A stretch of DNA of 64,000 bases from Ophioceras dolichostomum (lineage: Eukaryota; Ascomycota; Sordariomycetes; Magnaporthales; Ophioceraceae), in NCBI GenBank assembly GCA_003049485.1, contig PYST01000123.1:38341-102340 (forward strand), given 5' to 3'. Position 1 is the first letter of the stretch; each line of letters opens with the position of its first letter. The notes beneath the pieces are model-generated. The model had not been told where the DNA came from, did no database searches, and saw only the letters and a program-made list of their open reading frames with translations. The translations under genes were made by a program, and so were the position numbers. Positions 11,057 to 21,698 of this stretch are shown one piece after another.

Positions 11057-12711
11057 ATGAAGCCTGTATCCATCATCCTAGCCGCTGCAGCCACAGCCGC
11101 GGCGGCATACATCGGCGAACGAGCACCGGCGAAGTACGCAGCGGCGCCGCCGACCCACTACTTCCCGCTGCGCAGGGTGTCTCACGAGTCGGCCGCCGCA
11201 GACGCAGCACGGCGGCTCCGACGCCATTCGAGGCGATATGTCCTGCCCGATGAAGTCGAAGACGAAAGGAGGCCACAGCTGGGCCTGGACAGGCTGAAAA
11301 ACCAGAAGGACCTCTACTACGTGATCGACCTGAAGGTCGGCAACCAGATGGTCCCCGTCAGTGTCGATACGGGGTCGAGCGATACATGGTTCATCGGGTC
11401 GCCGCTGAAGTGCGTGAATCCCTTTATACAGGGGAAGCCGGTGAGTTCTCTTTCTTCTTATCGCCCTCTACTACCAGGGGGAGCACAGCACAGCCTCCAT
11501 TTCCACGTACACGGAACATCCCTACTAATCAGAGGCATCCGCCGTCATCCTCTAGAATGTAAACTGCGGCTTCGGCGCAGCCTTCACCGGCAACTTCTCC
11601 TACGGCATGGTCCCCAACCAGATCTTCGGCATCACCTACGGCGACGGTACCTTCGTGCAGGGCAGCTTCGGCTTCGAGGACATCACGCTCGGCGGCGTGA
11701 CGGCCGTGCGCCAGCAGGTGGCTTTAGTCTCGTACAGCTACTGGTACGGCGACGGCATCACGTCCGGCCTGCTGGGCCTCGCCTACCCGCTCATGACAGG
11801 CCTGGGCAACGGCCGCGAGGAGTACGACCCGGTCTTCACCACTCTCTGGAAGAGCAAAGCGGTCTCGCCCATGTTCTGCATCTCTCTCTCGCGAGACGAC
11901 GCGCTGCACCGCCCCACGTTCGACAAGGTCGACAACTCGCCCGTGAGGCAGAGCTACCTCGCGTTCGGGGGCGTGCCGCCGACGGACTTCGACGACTCGA
12001 GCTGGTCGCGCACGCCGATACAGTCGATGTCGGTCATGCAGGAGTACGGGGTCACTACGGAGTCGTACGGCCTGTACGTCATCTTTGCGGATGCGTATGT
12101 GTATGGAAGGGCGGGCAATAAGGTGTCGAGCCCGATACCCATTACGGACGAGAGGCTGGTGGTGAACACGACGCAGTTCCCTGTGCTGATCGATGCGGGG
12201 GCGACGCTGACGAGACTGCCTGCCGGTGCGTGATCCTCCCGTCATCTATCTTCTGGTTGCCTACACTACCCCTAGTACCTACCTACCAAACTTGAACCCC
12301 TGCCCTCCACCTCAGCACAGAGTGAGATTAGGCGAATGCTAACCCTCAGCTCAACGACTCAAATCTCACGCAGACCTCGCCCGCAAAATCTACGCCCAGT
12401 TCGACCCGCCCGCGACGCTCGACCGGCCAACAGGCCTCTTCTACGCGCCCTGCAACGCGACGGTGCCGACCTTCGGCGTGCAAATCGGCTCGCAGGTCTA
12501 CTACATGCACCCGGAGGACCTGCTGCGCCAGAACGCGCGCGACTCCGAGACGGGCACGCTGTGCCGCGTGGGCGTGACCGACAGCAACTTTGGCCCCTGG
12601 GTCCTGGGAGTGACCTTTTTGACGAATGTTGTGGCCGTGTTTGATGTCGGGGAGAACGAGATGCGGTTTGCGGCTAGGAGGGTTTATGAAGAGGTCGTCG
12701 CTACTACGTAA
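11057..12711 (+). CDS. Secreted aspartic protease (pepsin family A1)
   Basis: Exons 11057-11440, 11556-12225 and 12374-12711 give 463 residues. Intron 1 (115 bp) has a GTGAGT donor and a TACTAAT branch site; intron 2 (148 bp) starts GTGCGT and ends ACGCAG. An N-terminal signal peptide (about residues 1-20, Ala-rich) is followed by a basic propeptide. The first active-site motif is VSVDTGSSDTWF, with the catalytic Asp at about 104. The flap region contains ITYGDGTF (Tyr about 156), and the second catalytic Asp is at about 341 in LIDAGATLTRLP. The yapsin-like context around the second Asp is clear, but the usual Asp-Ser/Thr-Gly is Asp-Ala-Gly here. There is no GPI-type hydrophobic C-terminus, so the enzyme is probably released into the medium or the vacuolar/secretory lumen, where it would hydrolyse proteins at acid pH. 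Confidence 0.85.
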
Positions 12712-14003
12712 GAGGAGAGAGAGAGAGGGAGAGAAAGTTGGGTCGTTGTTAGTAAGACGCTGGGAGGTAGAAGTACCTATATTTACAGTCCTACCCCGAT
12801 ATGTGGTGGAGACATCTCTCTGCCGATGGTGACCTTAACAGTGTGAGAAATTAATGTGAGAGCGCTGTCCACCGAATCAGTTGTCGTAGTCTCTAATTAG
12901 GTGTCACTTATGTGCTCCGGTTCGTCATCATTTTAAGGCCATCGGAGATCCAGACAAGTTGCGCCTCCAGACGGGTGTCAGGGTTACACACAACAGGAGG
13001 CTGTCAGCCCCCATCTCAGGAGGATCCATGTGCTGGAACTTTCTTTTTTCTTGCGTGCCCGAGTGTCGTAGGAGGAAGCACGCATGCGCAACGGCCGACC
13101 GTGAGTGATCATGTGAAGATTGTGGTCCTGAGACCTTTATTTCTTTAACCTAGCATAAGCCATCGATCCGCGTACGTCGTTCACTAAAGTCGAAGGAACG
13201 TACGCTAGCAGACTCCCCACGATCGGAAGGACAGTGAGCCTGTGGGCTTGAAAAGGACCTTCAGATGAGGAGCGACCAAGGCAGAGAAAAGTGTCACCAT
13301 CCGTTCCACGGTTCGTCGGTAGCCCGGGCCTGACTGCTAAAAATCTGCAATAATTGAATGTCGTCATTGCCTGTTCACCTGGAAGGACCGTGTGGGGTCC
13401 CCGTTAACCTTAAATTCAGTGGAATGGTTCACGTAATCGCAACACATTGATCCCAGGCTGAGGGTCCAAGACAGGCCGACACGGTCGCGCCCGTTCGAGA
13501 CGCAAGTGTCGGGAGTAGCGGTCCTATATATCTTCTCACGACACAAATCCTTCTTTTGATTACCCCATCAGGCATCAGGTTCCCTTCACGAGTGGAAGTA
13601 TCACCGAGAGACGCCACCTATCAATTCGATGGTTTCTAGACCCCTGAAGACAGTTTCTTCACCCCCTTGATCTCTCCATAGTGTTAGCAATCGCCCAAAG
13701 CTCACAATGTAGAGGCGTATTCATTGTGTATGACGCTTGAGAGAAGCGAACACGAGAAACTCAATGTCATGAACGCAATCATCGGAGCGGTCAGGCATCG
13801 CTCCAGAGTGGCATACGTATCTCCAGACTCGGCCTGCGAGTGGACGATAAATTCCCGGCTCCCGTCCCTTCCTCCACCCTCCGACTCTTTTCTTCTCCCG
13901 CCCGTGTTCTGACCGGGTTTCCAGATTGATTCTCGACACTGACCTGCACCACGGGTTGCACCACAGGTTACACACCTAGGGTCGCTTCCCGTTATCTGTC
14001 AAC
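12712..14003. other. Intergenic, no gene seen
   Basis: Moderately AT-richer sequence with only short, overlapping open frames. It should hold the protease 3' region and the promoter of the next gene. No repeats noticed. Confidence 0.45.
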
Positions 14004-16728
14004 ATGGCAGGCAAAGGACAGGGCAGCGAGGGCTTCGTCCGGAGCGCCGCGTTGCCAATCCCGCCCAAACCCGCAACTGATCTCGACAAGCCCGAAGCGA
14101 ATTGCGATGAGAACAGCCTCTCGTCGAGTTACGGTAAGTTGCCGTTTTCCTTTCTGGCCACTCTTACCGGCTCCATCTCGTCGTCCTCAAAATTTCCCCG
14201 ATCTAATGGCCTTCCCTTTCAGCTTTGGACATGACGTTTGAGGGTACGTCGGAAGCCTCCTCTAGCTCAGACGATAGCTTTGGAGACGAGGAAACCGACC
14301 TCGAGGAATGGGAGATCGAGGAGGATGACGATGTGAGCCAGATCTCCTGAGAGAAGCCAGCCCATATTCCTCTTTTCCTATTTCTTGAGGCAAAAAGGTG
14401 GCATAAGAATACCGGCCTTAGTTACTAAAACAGATGAAACCTCCCAAGTACGTTGCGAATGTTCTGTCGGATGACGAAGACCGGCGGGGTCGGGGGTTCG
14501 CAGACAGCGCCGCCTACGGCATCGTCTCCCGTGATGGTGTCGTCCACGATGGGGTCGCAACCCTCTCGGCGACGGCCGCCGCCGAACCCTCGAATGCCAC
14601 CGCATCCACCACACAGCGCCAGGCGTTAGCGGCTGCCCGACGTCACCATGTCAACGCAGCCGGCCCGAACCAGGATGAGGTAAACGGCTCAGTCGACGAG
14701 GCTTGCCTTCACTCCTGGTATGCGCGATCAGGGCGAGGTAGCATCACCGCGAGGGCGTCCAAACCCACGCGCGCGACTCCCTCGACTCGACGCCTCCGCC
14801 CCCTGGCGTCTGGATCCCCGCCTAGCTCAGGACACGAGCAAGGCCCGACCGAAAAGTATCCCAAGCCTCTCGCGGTTACCCTAGAGGGTCCCCAACCGAT
14901 GCGCGTCGCTAGGGAGCACATCCCACTCTCGGGCGAGCCGTCCAAGGAGCCTGGCGTTCGTCCCTTGTGGCACGCTTACCAGACCACACCCTCCCAGCCA
15001 CAGCCGGTGGCTGCAAACAACATATGGGGTGGTCCGGCCGTCGCTACCCCCACCCCTCTCACCATCAGCAACCAGAAGGACAAGTGGGGAGAGGCAGCCA
15101 AAGCCTGGGAAGCCTTCGCTCCGCCCTCCCCCCACCACTTGAGATACTACGACAGCACGGCGACGACGCTCGCGAACGACAAGCGCACGGCGACGGACAT
15201 CGCCTGGGTCGACGCTGTGAATCGCAGCCTTCTCACCCTACAGACGCACCACTTTGCGTACAGTACACAGATCCGCCACCACCAGGAGCTCCTCGCCTGC
15301 CTTCCCTGGCACCTGCAAGGTTACGCGAAAGATCACCCGGCTATCATGGGGGTGGACTTTGGCCGGGCCGCTGCAGGTGCGGTCGTACCAGCCGATGCCT
15401 GGCCATCCGTAGCACCAGTTCCTGTTCGCTCGGAGGGTCAAAAAGCTACCGCCACCGCCACCGCCGGGGAGAAGAAGAAGGATACGGATACTCTTTCTTG
15501 CGAACTTGATACGTGGGCTCCGCTTTTGCCCCCTTCCACTACCACGGTCGATGAGGAGCCTCGGAAGGCAGGAGGAGAGACGACTGTTGCTTCGTCTGAT
15601 GTCGTCGAGAAAAAGCCTACCCCTTCTCCTGTTTCTTCCTCACTCACCCCCCTCGCAAAGGACCCCACCCCTCGCTCGGAAGGTGGCGAGGCAGCGGCCA
15701 CCAAAGCAACCACCACCAAATCCACCGCCGCCAAATCTACCACCGCCACCACCACTACCGCGGACGCTGACAAGAAGAAAACCTCTACTATCTTCGCGAG
15801 TGGCAATCCAGCGGCTGCTCACCCGCTCGACGCTCAATGCGAGGAAGCGGCGCCTAGCTGGCTGCCTGAGCGCATCACGGCGGATCGCTTCATTGCCACG
15901 GTGTACCCTTCTTACTTCAAGAAGATAGGAAAGATGACCGATGAACGCAATGCGAAGATAGAGGCGGCGATAAAGAAGATAAGAGAAGAACATAAGGAAG
16001 CTGCCGCGGCGGGGAAGCCCTGGCCCACCAAGGAGACGGTGGCCCAGCTCGTAGCCATTTCCCGGCAGGAGCTCAGGAAGACAACAACGGCGGCTTCCGC
16101 GGCGGCCAGCGGCAGCAACAAGACCAGCAGCAGCAACAAGCCCATCAGCGACAGAAACAATGACAACAACAGACCCAGCACCACCACCACCACCATTGTC
16201 ACCAATAAGGGCACCACCACCAAAACGACCTCAACCTCGACCGACTCGCGCCAAAAGATACCCGAGGACTGTGCGGCCTCAGGAGGAGCCGCCTACCACC
16301 CAGCAGCCCTCTACCCAGGAGGTTACCAGCCAGGAGCGAGATCCCGCCGTCCGTCAGTGATAGAGGCCACGGCCACGGCCACGGCGTCTCGGCTCCAGAA
16401 CCAAAGCCTCAACAGAAAATACAACATCTTCGACAAAACCTACACCAACACCACCAAGGCCACCACCACCACCAACACCAACAACAGCGCCAACACCAAC
16501 ACCAACACCAACACCAACACCAACACCACCATCAACGCCGACGCCACCGTCAAGATCACCGCCGACGACGGCACCGACATCGACGACGTCAACTTCAGCC
16601 GCATCCTCGCCGACGGCAGAGGCTTCGAGATGGAGATTAACGAGTCCGATTACAACAACCTCAGCGACTACCACAAGCGCCTCCTCCGGTCGGGAGCAGG
16701 TCGTGTTGTCGTGAGGAAGGGGTGGTGA
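14004..16728 (+). CDS. Large low-complexity hypothetical protein
   Basis: Exons 14004-14133, 14223-14332 and 14434-16728 encode 844 residues. Both introns are short (89 and 101 bp), with GTAAGT and GTGAGC donors, and the second has TTACTAAAACAG at its 3' end. Residues 44-80 are acidic and Ser-rich (a segment DEETDLEEWEIEEDDD). The centre contains a region with regular Trp/Tyr/His content (about 220-310), then Thr/Lys/Ser low complexity. A more conserved-looking basic helical stretch begins WLPERITADRFIATVYPSYF (about residue 556). Near the C-terminus an in-frame hexanucleotide (AACACC)n repeat codes an Asn-Thr run at about 16480-16530. The last 55 residues are again ordered-looking and acidic (DIDDVNFSRILADGRGFEME). 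No enzyme domain, signal peptide or membrane helix; perhaps a nuclear or scaffold protein, but that is a guess. Confidence 0.65.
16480..16532 (+). repeat. In-frame (AACACC)n hexanucleotide repeat
   Basis: Near-perfect tandem AACACC units inside the 14-16.7 kb gene, coding alternating Asn and Thr. The frame is preserved by the six-base period, so length variation would lengthen or shorten the protein without breaking it. Confidence 0.7.
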
Positions 16729-16762
16729 TGGGTTATTATAGGTGACAGGTGATGGATACTTA

Positions 16763-16800
16763 GCTACCTACCTAGGTACCTGGGTAGGGAGGTACTAGGT
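16763..16800. repeat. Palindromic CCTAGGTACC-type intergenic motif cluster
   Basis: Just 3' of the preceding gene, alternating CTACCTA / CCTAGG / GGTACC / TAGG units form overlapping short palindromes. Related palindromes occur at 28260-28269, 57073-57086 and 60031-60042, always outside exons. Confidence 0.45.
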
Positions 16801-16893
16801 GCCAAGGTGCTGTGAGCTGTGTGGTGGTGCGTATTTGTGGGTGGGTGGGTGGTCTTTTCTTATTCTTATGAGATGAGTTGGAAGGGCCATCTC

Positions 16894-17685
<792 letters not shown>

Positions 17686-17687
17686 AT

Positions 17688-17746
17688 GTAGAGAGAGGGG
17701 CAGAGTGGTATCTCTTACCCTTCCACTTCACTGCCCCTCTCTCTAC
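17688..17746. repeat. 16-bp perfect inverted repeat next to the CT tract
   Basis: GTAGAGAGAGGGGCAG at 17688-17703 is the exact reverse complement of 17731-17746, with a 27-base spacer. The arm nearest the microsatellite is purine-rich and also partly complementary to the CT tract. Confidence 0.75.
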
Positions 17747-18180
17747 GTTTCTATTCTCTGCCTAACGCTGTGTCCTCCTTTTGCGGTTCCACTTCCTTCT
17801 TTTCACTTCTACCTTTCACTCTTCCACTATTTTCTTCTACCTTTTCTACCGTTTTCCTTTTTCTCCTTTGTCGCCCTTCTTCCACCTTTTCCCTTGTTCC
17901 CCCTCATTTTGCCCTTGTTGTTTCCCGTTTCCGTTGGTTGCACCGACTTTGCTTGCTTCCTTTGCTTCCTTGATGAGGGGGCAGGTCCCCCCCTCGTTTG
18001 TGGGCTTGGCCCCTTTTCGGTTCGGACTTTGTTGGGAAGAGGAAGTGCTAGGTTTTGTGAGATTTAGGTTTTGTGGGATTCCTCGTGACGCATGCTAGGG
18101 ACGGCTACTACTGATTGGTCATGCCTAGTTTTGTTTCTTCTTGGAACGAACATTGTTGAGCTCACCACTCATCTGTCGGT
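17747..18180. other. Pyrimidine-biased non-coding stretch
   Basis: The plus strand up to about 17960 is strongly enriched in T and C (runs such as CTTCCTTCTTTTCAC), then becomes mixed. Several overlapping open frames arise from the lack of purines; none looks like a gene. Confidence 0.45.
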
Positions 18181-18394
18181 CACGAGTTGAATGGGAAAGC
18201 GCTGGGGATTAGTTGTCCTCTGTTTTCCAGGTCCTTATGGGTATATGTTACTTCTAGTCGTGTCGGGTTTAGGTGGTGGATCGATAGTCACGGGTTGAAT
18301 GGGAAAACGCTGGGGACTTGGTGTCGTCTGGTTCCCAGGCACTTCTGGATGCGTGTTAGTACTCCGTTGTGTTGGGATTAGGTGGTGGATCGAT
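18181..18394. repeat. Two diverged tandem copies of a 108-bp unit
   Basis: The unit beginning CACGAGTTGAATGGGAAAGC at 18181 recurs at 18289 as CACGGGTTGAATGGGAAAAC. Both copies then share CGCTGGGGA, a TTCCAGG/TCCCAGG segment and a final AGGTGGTGGATCGATA. The offset is 108 bp, and many differences are transitions. Confidence 0.75.
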
Positions 18395-18636
18395 ATCTTC
18401 GACATGTTTAGACTTCTTTCTTTACCTGCTACTACTAGGTACTGTACTCTCATTAATTTCAGGGGTCACTTTCACTTTGCCACTGTCCCGTCACGGCAGA
18501 CCGGACAAACCTTCAAGCCGGCAAACCTGACAAAGTCCATGTAGCGCATTTCGCTTTTGTCCAACACCAGACGAGAGTGACGTTGTGTTACCCACGGAGC
18601 CCCGGGTTCTGGAACCTGTTTGACCGAAGCCCGCCA

Positions 18637-18805
18637 CCCGTCAGCAGAGCCTGCAATGTAATGTATTGTAATGTGTTTTGTATTGTATCTGGGACCGCGT
18701 TACCTGCCGCGTACGGTATAATACCGCGCCCAGCACACGCAGATAGGTCGGAAATACAATACAAAATACAATACATTACATTACGTTGCAGGCCCTGCCC
18801 GTCAG
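18637..18805 (-). mobile_element. hAT-type MITE, copy 2 (perfect 8-bp target duplication)
   Basis: The element occupies 18645-18797 (153 bp) and is the inverted equivalent of the copy at 9420. It starts CAGAGCCTGCAATG and ends TTGCAGGCCCTG, with terminal inverted repeats of about 44 bp. It is flanked by a perfect direct repeat CCCGTCAG at 18637-18644 and 18798-18805, the 8-bp duplication expected of hAT transposition. Compared with copy 1 there are about eight substitutions, five of them transitions, and no indels. It is non-coding and depends on a transposase elsewhere. Confidence 0.9.
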
Positions 18806-19602
18806 TTCCATTTAGCCGTACGGGTCGGGTCGCCAAGCCGATTCTCAGCTCAAGGGTGGCAAGTGGCGAACGAGCGCCGAGTCCCAACGGTCTTACACGC
18901 TCCGTCATGGAGTGATGTGCTTCTTCAGACTGGATTTGAACCATTGAAGCAAGGAAAGCGAGTGGTGTGAGGTTGCGGGTTGTGGCCCCGATGAAAGAGA
19001 AAAAGAGGACAGGAGAGCGATCTTCCAATGACACCTTAAAACCTATCCATCCTCCCTCGCAGGTTACATCCCGGCTGGTGCGCGGGGAAATCCAACATTC
19101 CAGGCCCAGGCCAGGTGAGGTCAGGTCAGGGCCGCCTCAATAATATGATGCAGGACGGCAACAGACGAATTAAATTGACTGAACCCTGCACGGGAGAAAT
19201 CGAGCTCGTGCAGCAAAGTCGGTCTTTTATGTTTCCAAATTTGGAAACCAAGTTTCTTTCCTCCTCCCCTCGCTTCACACACACACAGGTGCGAAAAGAT
19301 TTTTGGTGAGTTGTTGAATGAAATTTCATCACTTTCGGCAAGGAAGCTGGAAGCGGAAGTTATCAAGGTGACACAGCAGAAGCGACCGAGAAGCGGTGCT
19401 GATTTCCGTGACGTAACTGGACGAGACACGATGAGGACATGGTGAATCATTGGGGTTCAGTTCACCCAGCCGTTGCCTTCGATACAACTGTGGATAGAAT
19501 GATGATCCGTTCCCCGCCCTGCACCAGGGAGTCAATCGGGCATTTACTTCGACCTGACATTGATCGATTCATTGTCTACATATTGATCAATCCCGTTCCC
19601 GT
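18806..19602. other. Intergenic, no gene seen
   Basis: Short overlapping frames only. The stretch carries no repeat or RNA gene that I can support and leads into the promoter of the secreted cysteine-rich protein. Confidence 0.45.
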
Positions 19603-19610
19603 TATAAAAG
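19603..19610 (+). promoter_or_regulatory. TATA box upstream of the secreted cysteine-rich gene
   Basis: TATAAAAG lies about 260 bp before the start codon at 19872. It implies a long 5' leader, possibly with an intron, and is the best TATA match in the upstream region. Confidence 0.4.
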
Positions 19611-19871
19611 ATAGAGTTTGCGTCCGACCCGGTTCCCGTGGCCCTGGTTATGTCTTCAAACGACCTAAACCTGGACTCGCTCGGTTGAACCTCTGGCTCA
19701 CGCCTCAACGCACCCAGCTACAACAAAGAACAGCGATCAGCAGCCACAGCATCATCGCTTTCATCATTCTGGCCTAGACCTCCCTCGGTCAAGTCAAATC
19801 TCGCTTTAACTTACCTGGACCTCCTAGCCGTCTCCACCCCAACCACCAGCCCCCCTCGAAACGCCGTCACA

Positions 19872-20372
19872 ATGCGCATCATCATCAACACCGTCATCCC
19901 AACCTTCCTCCTCCTCCTCCTCGCCGCATCGCCCACCACCACCGCCCAATCCATCGTCACCGACCCTGCCGGCCGACCTTGCGGCTTCAAAATCGCCCCC
20001 TGCCCCACCAGCCAAACCTGCGTCGCCAACGATCCGTCCTGTCCCGCCACGCGCGGGGAGAACTGCGCGGGAACCTGCCAACGCGTCCCTATCACCATGT
20101 CGCCCCCACCAACGCCGACCTACTCCGCCTGCGGCGGCAAGCGCGCGACTCCCCTCTCCTGCCGGCCGGGCTTCCTCTGCGTCGACGACCCGCGGCACGG
20201 CCCGTCCTGCGGCATGGCGTGCGACGCCCAGGGGATCTGCGTCCGGCCAACGGCGTCGTGCGGGGGGATCATTGGACGGGCTTGTCCGACTGGGCTGGTG
20301 TGTGTTGATGATCCGAGGGATGAGTGTGTGGTTGCGCAGGGGGGGAGGGATTGCGGGGGGATTTGTGTTTGA
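19872..20372 (+). CDS. Small secreted cysteine-rich protein with three six-Cys repeats
   Basis: 166 residues in one exon. The start is followed by a clear signal peptide (about residues 1-25: a hydrophobic FLLLLLAAS core ending TTTAQS). The mature protein has 18 cysteines, arranged as three diverged repeats of six. Each repeat starts CG, followed by a C-x-x-G/S-x-x-C spacing, a DDPR-like or NDPS turn, then a C and a final C-G-G/A-x-C. Repeats 2 and 3 share CVDDPR and end GICV. An even cysteine count in a secreted protein suggests full disulfide pairing. The architecture resembles candidate effector or cell-wall-associated fungal proteins, but no named family is recognised and no host role can be inferred from sequence alone. 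The gene ends at TGA. Confidence 0.75.
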   Translation: MRIIINTVIPTFLLLLLAASPTTTAQSIVTDPAGRPCGFKIAPCPTSQTCVANDPSCPATRGENCAGTCQRVPITMSPPPTPTYSACGGKRATPLSCRPGFLCVDDPRHGPSCGMACDAQGICVRPTASCGGIIGRACPTGLVCVDDPRDECVVAQGGRDCGGICV

Positions 20373-21698
20373 TGTGATGAGTGCGAAAGGGGAGCGAAGG
20401 CGATTAGTAGGTAGGGAGTAGGTAGGGCGCTTGGAGTGGTCCGGCGGGCAAGGAGGGAGGTCGACAAGGTGGGAAGGGAAGGGAAAGGAATGGAAAGGGC
20501 CCGGCTAGTGACCTAGCAATGGGTCTACTGCCGAACAGATGCATATCAGGCATCATGGCTGGGACCTAGTAAGGTACTATCGGCTTGACGGAGGGGATAT
20601 TGCGCTTCAGTTCGTCACAAAAAGGAAAAGCAAAAGTGGTCCCCGACATTCTGGACTTGTCTGGACCGAGCAGTAGTATTTCTCCTCATGCAGGACCTTG
20701 GGTGGATTAGCATGCCATCATACTACAAAAGTTCCGGTCTCTTTACGGCCTATATCAGCAACCCTTTCACTCGAGGCAGTCTCTTGCTTGTCTCATCAAC
20801 GGCCTCCATCGGGAGTAGTTGTCATCGTCATCAACGCTAAGACACCGGCGAGTTCAGTCGTTATCCGCTGCCACGAGTCAGCTGTTGCAGCGAACAATGC
20901 AGCCTACGATGTTATAGCTCCCTACCTGCATGGTAGTTGCGATAGATAGGGCCTCCGTGACCTCAGTGCTCCGATATTGGAGAGGCCGGTGTCCGTCTGG
21001 CTGCCTGGGTCATGTCCTTGTGAGAGTTGCCATGCCGGAGTTCTGTTTCTTGTGGCGCTGATCTACTCTGTGAATAGATGAAGTATTTAGAATTGCACCG
21101 TTTGTTTCTATGGAGTATCCGCAATAGCTGTCAAAGGATCCGACGGGAAGGGGGTTGGCCGTGCGCCGGAGAGGCCGCTCTTAGACAAGTGGAAAGATCA
21201 ATACGGAGGAGAGAAGTACGGTCAATTCATTTACTATTGGAAAAGAGAGAAGAGAACTATTTGAATGAGTGTATTGAAGAGCCCCCGCCCTTCTTATTCT
21301 GTCTATCTACAGAGTGAATGGACGGTCTTTTATAGACCTCTAGAGTGGAGAGATGAATCACGTCGAAGGTCATAGAAGCTATTACCAAGCATCGTTCTAG
21401 AACATCATAGAAGTCCATAGAACCTTCGGGCAGTTGGTAGAATCTTCTGACATTTACAAAGAATTTCGACAAGGGGAGTAAAAAGAAATGGAATGCGGCC
21501 CGGATGTCTCAACTGACAAGAGAAGAGAAGAAATGACGTTGCCGAAAGAAAAGAATGGGGGAAAGGAATGATAACTGTCATACCAAAGCTGGAAGAAGAA
21601 AGTGAAGAAGAAAAAGGGGTAAATGAATGAAACCTCTAACGTCACCCAGAAATGAGAAACGAGACCATCCCCAACAGGCGCCACGCTCCTCTTGCTTC
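20373..21698. other. Intergenic, no gene seen
   Basis: A 1.3-kb stretch between the cysteine-rich gene and the 3' end of the next minus-strand gene. The right half (from about 21060) is purine-rich on the plus strand. No open frame has convincing coding character. Confidence 0.45.

Noticed and set aside
18340..18394. 5S rRNA-like segment (GTTAGTACT...GGTGG)
   Set aside because: Only a short match; the conserved 5' part of fungal 5S rRNA is absent and the segment belongs to the 108-bp tandem duplication.
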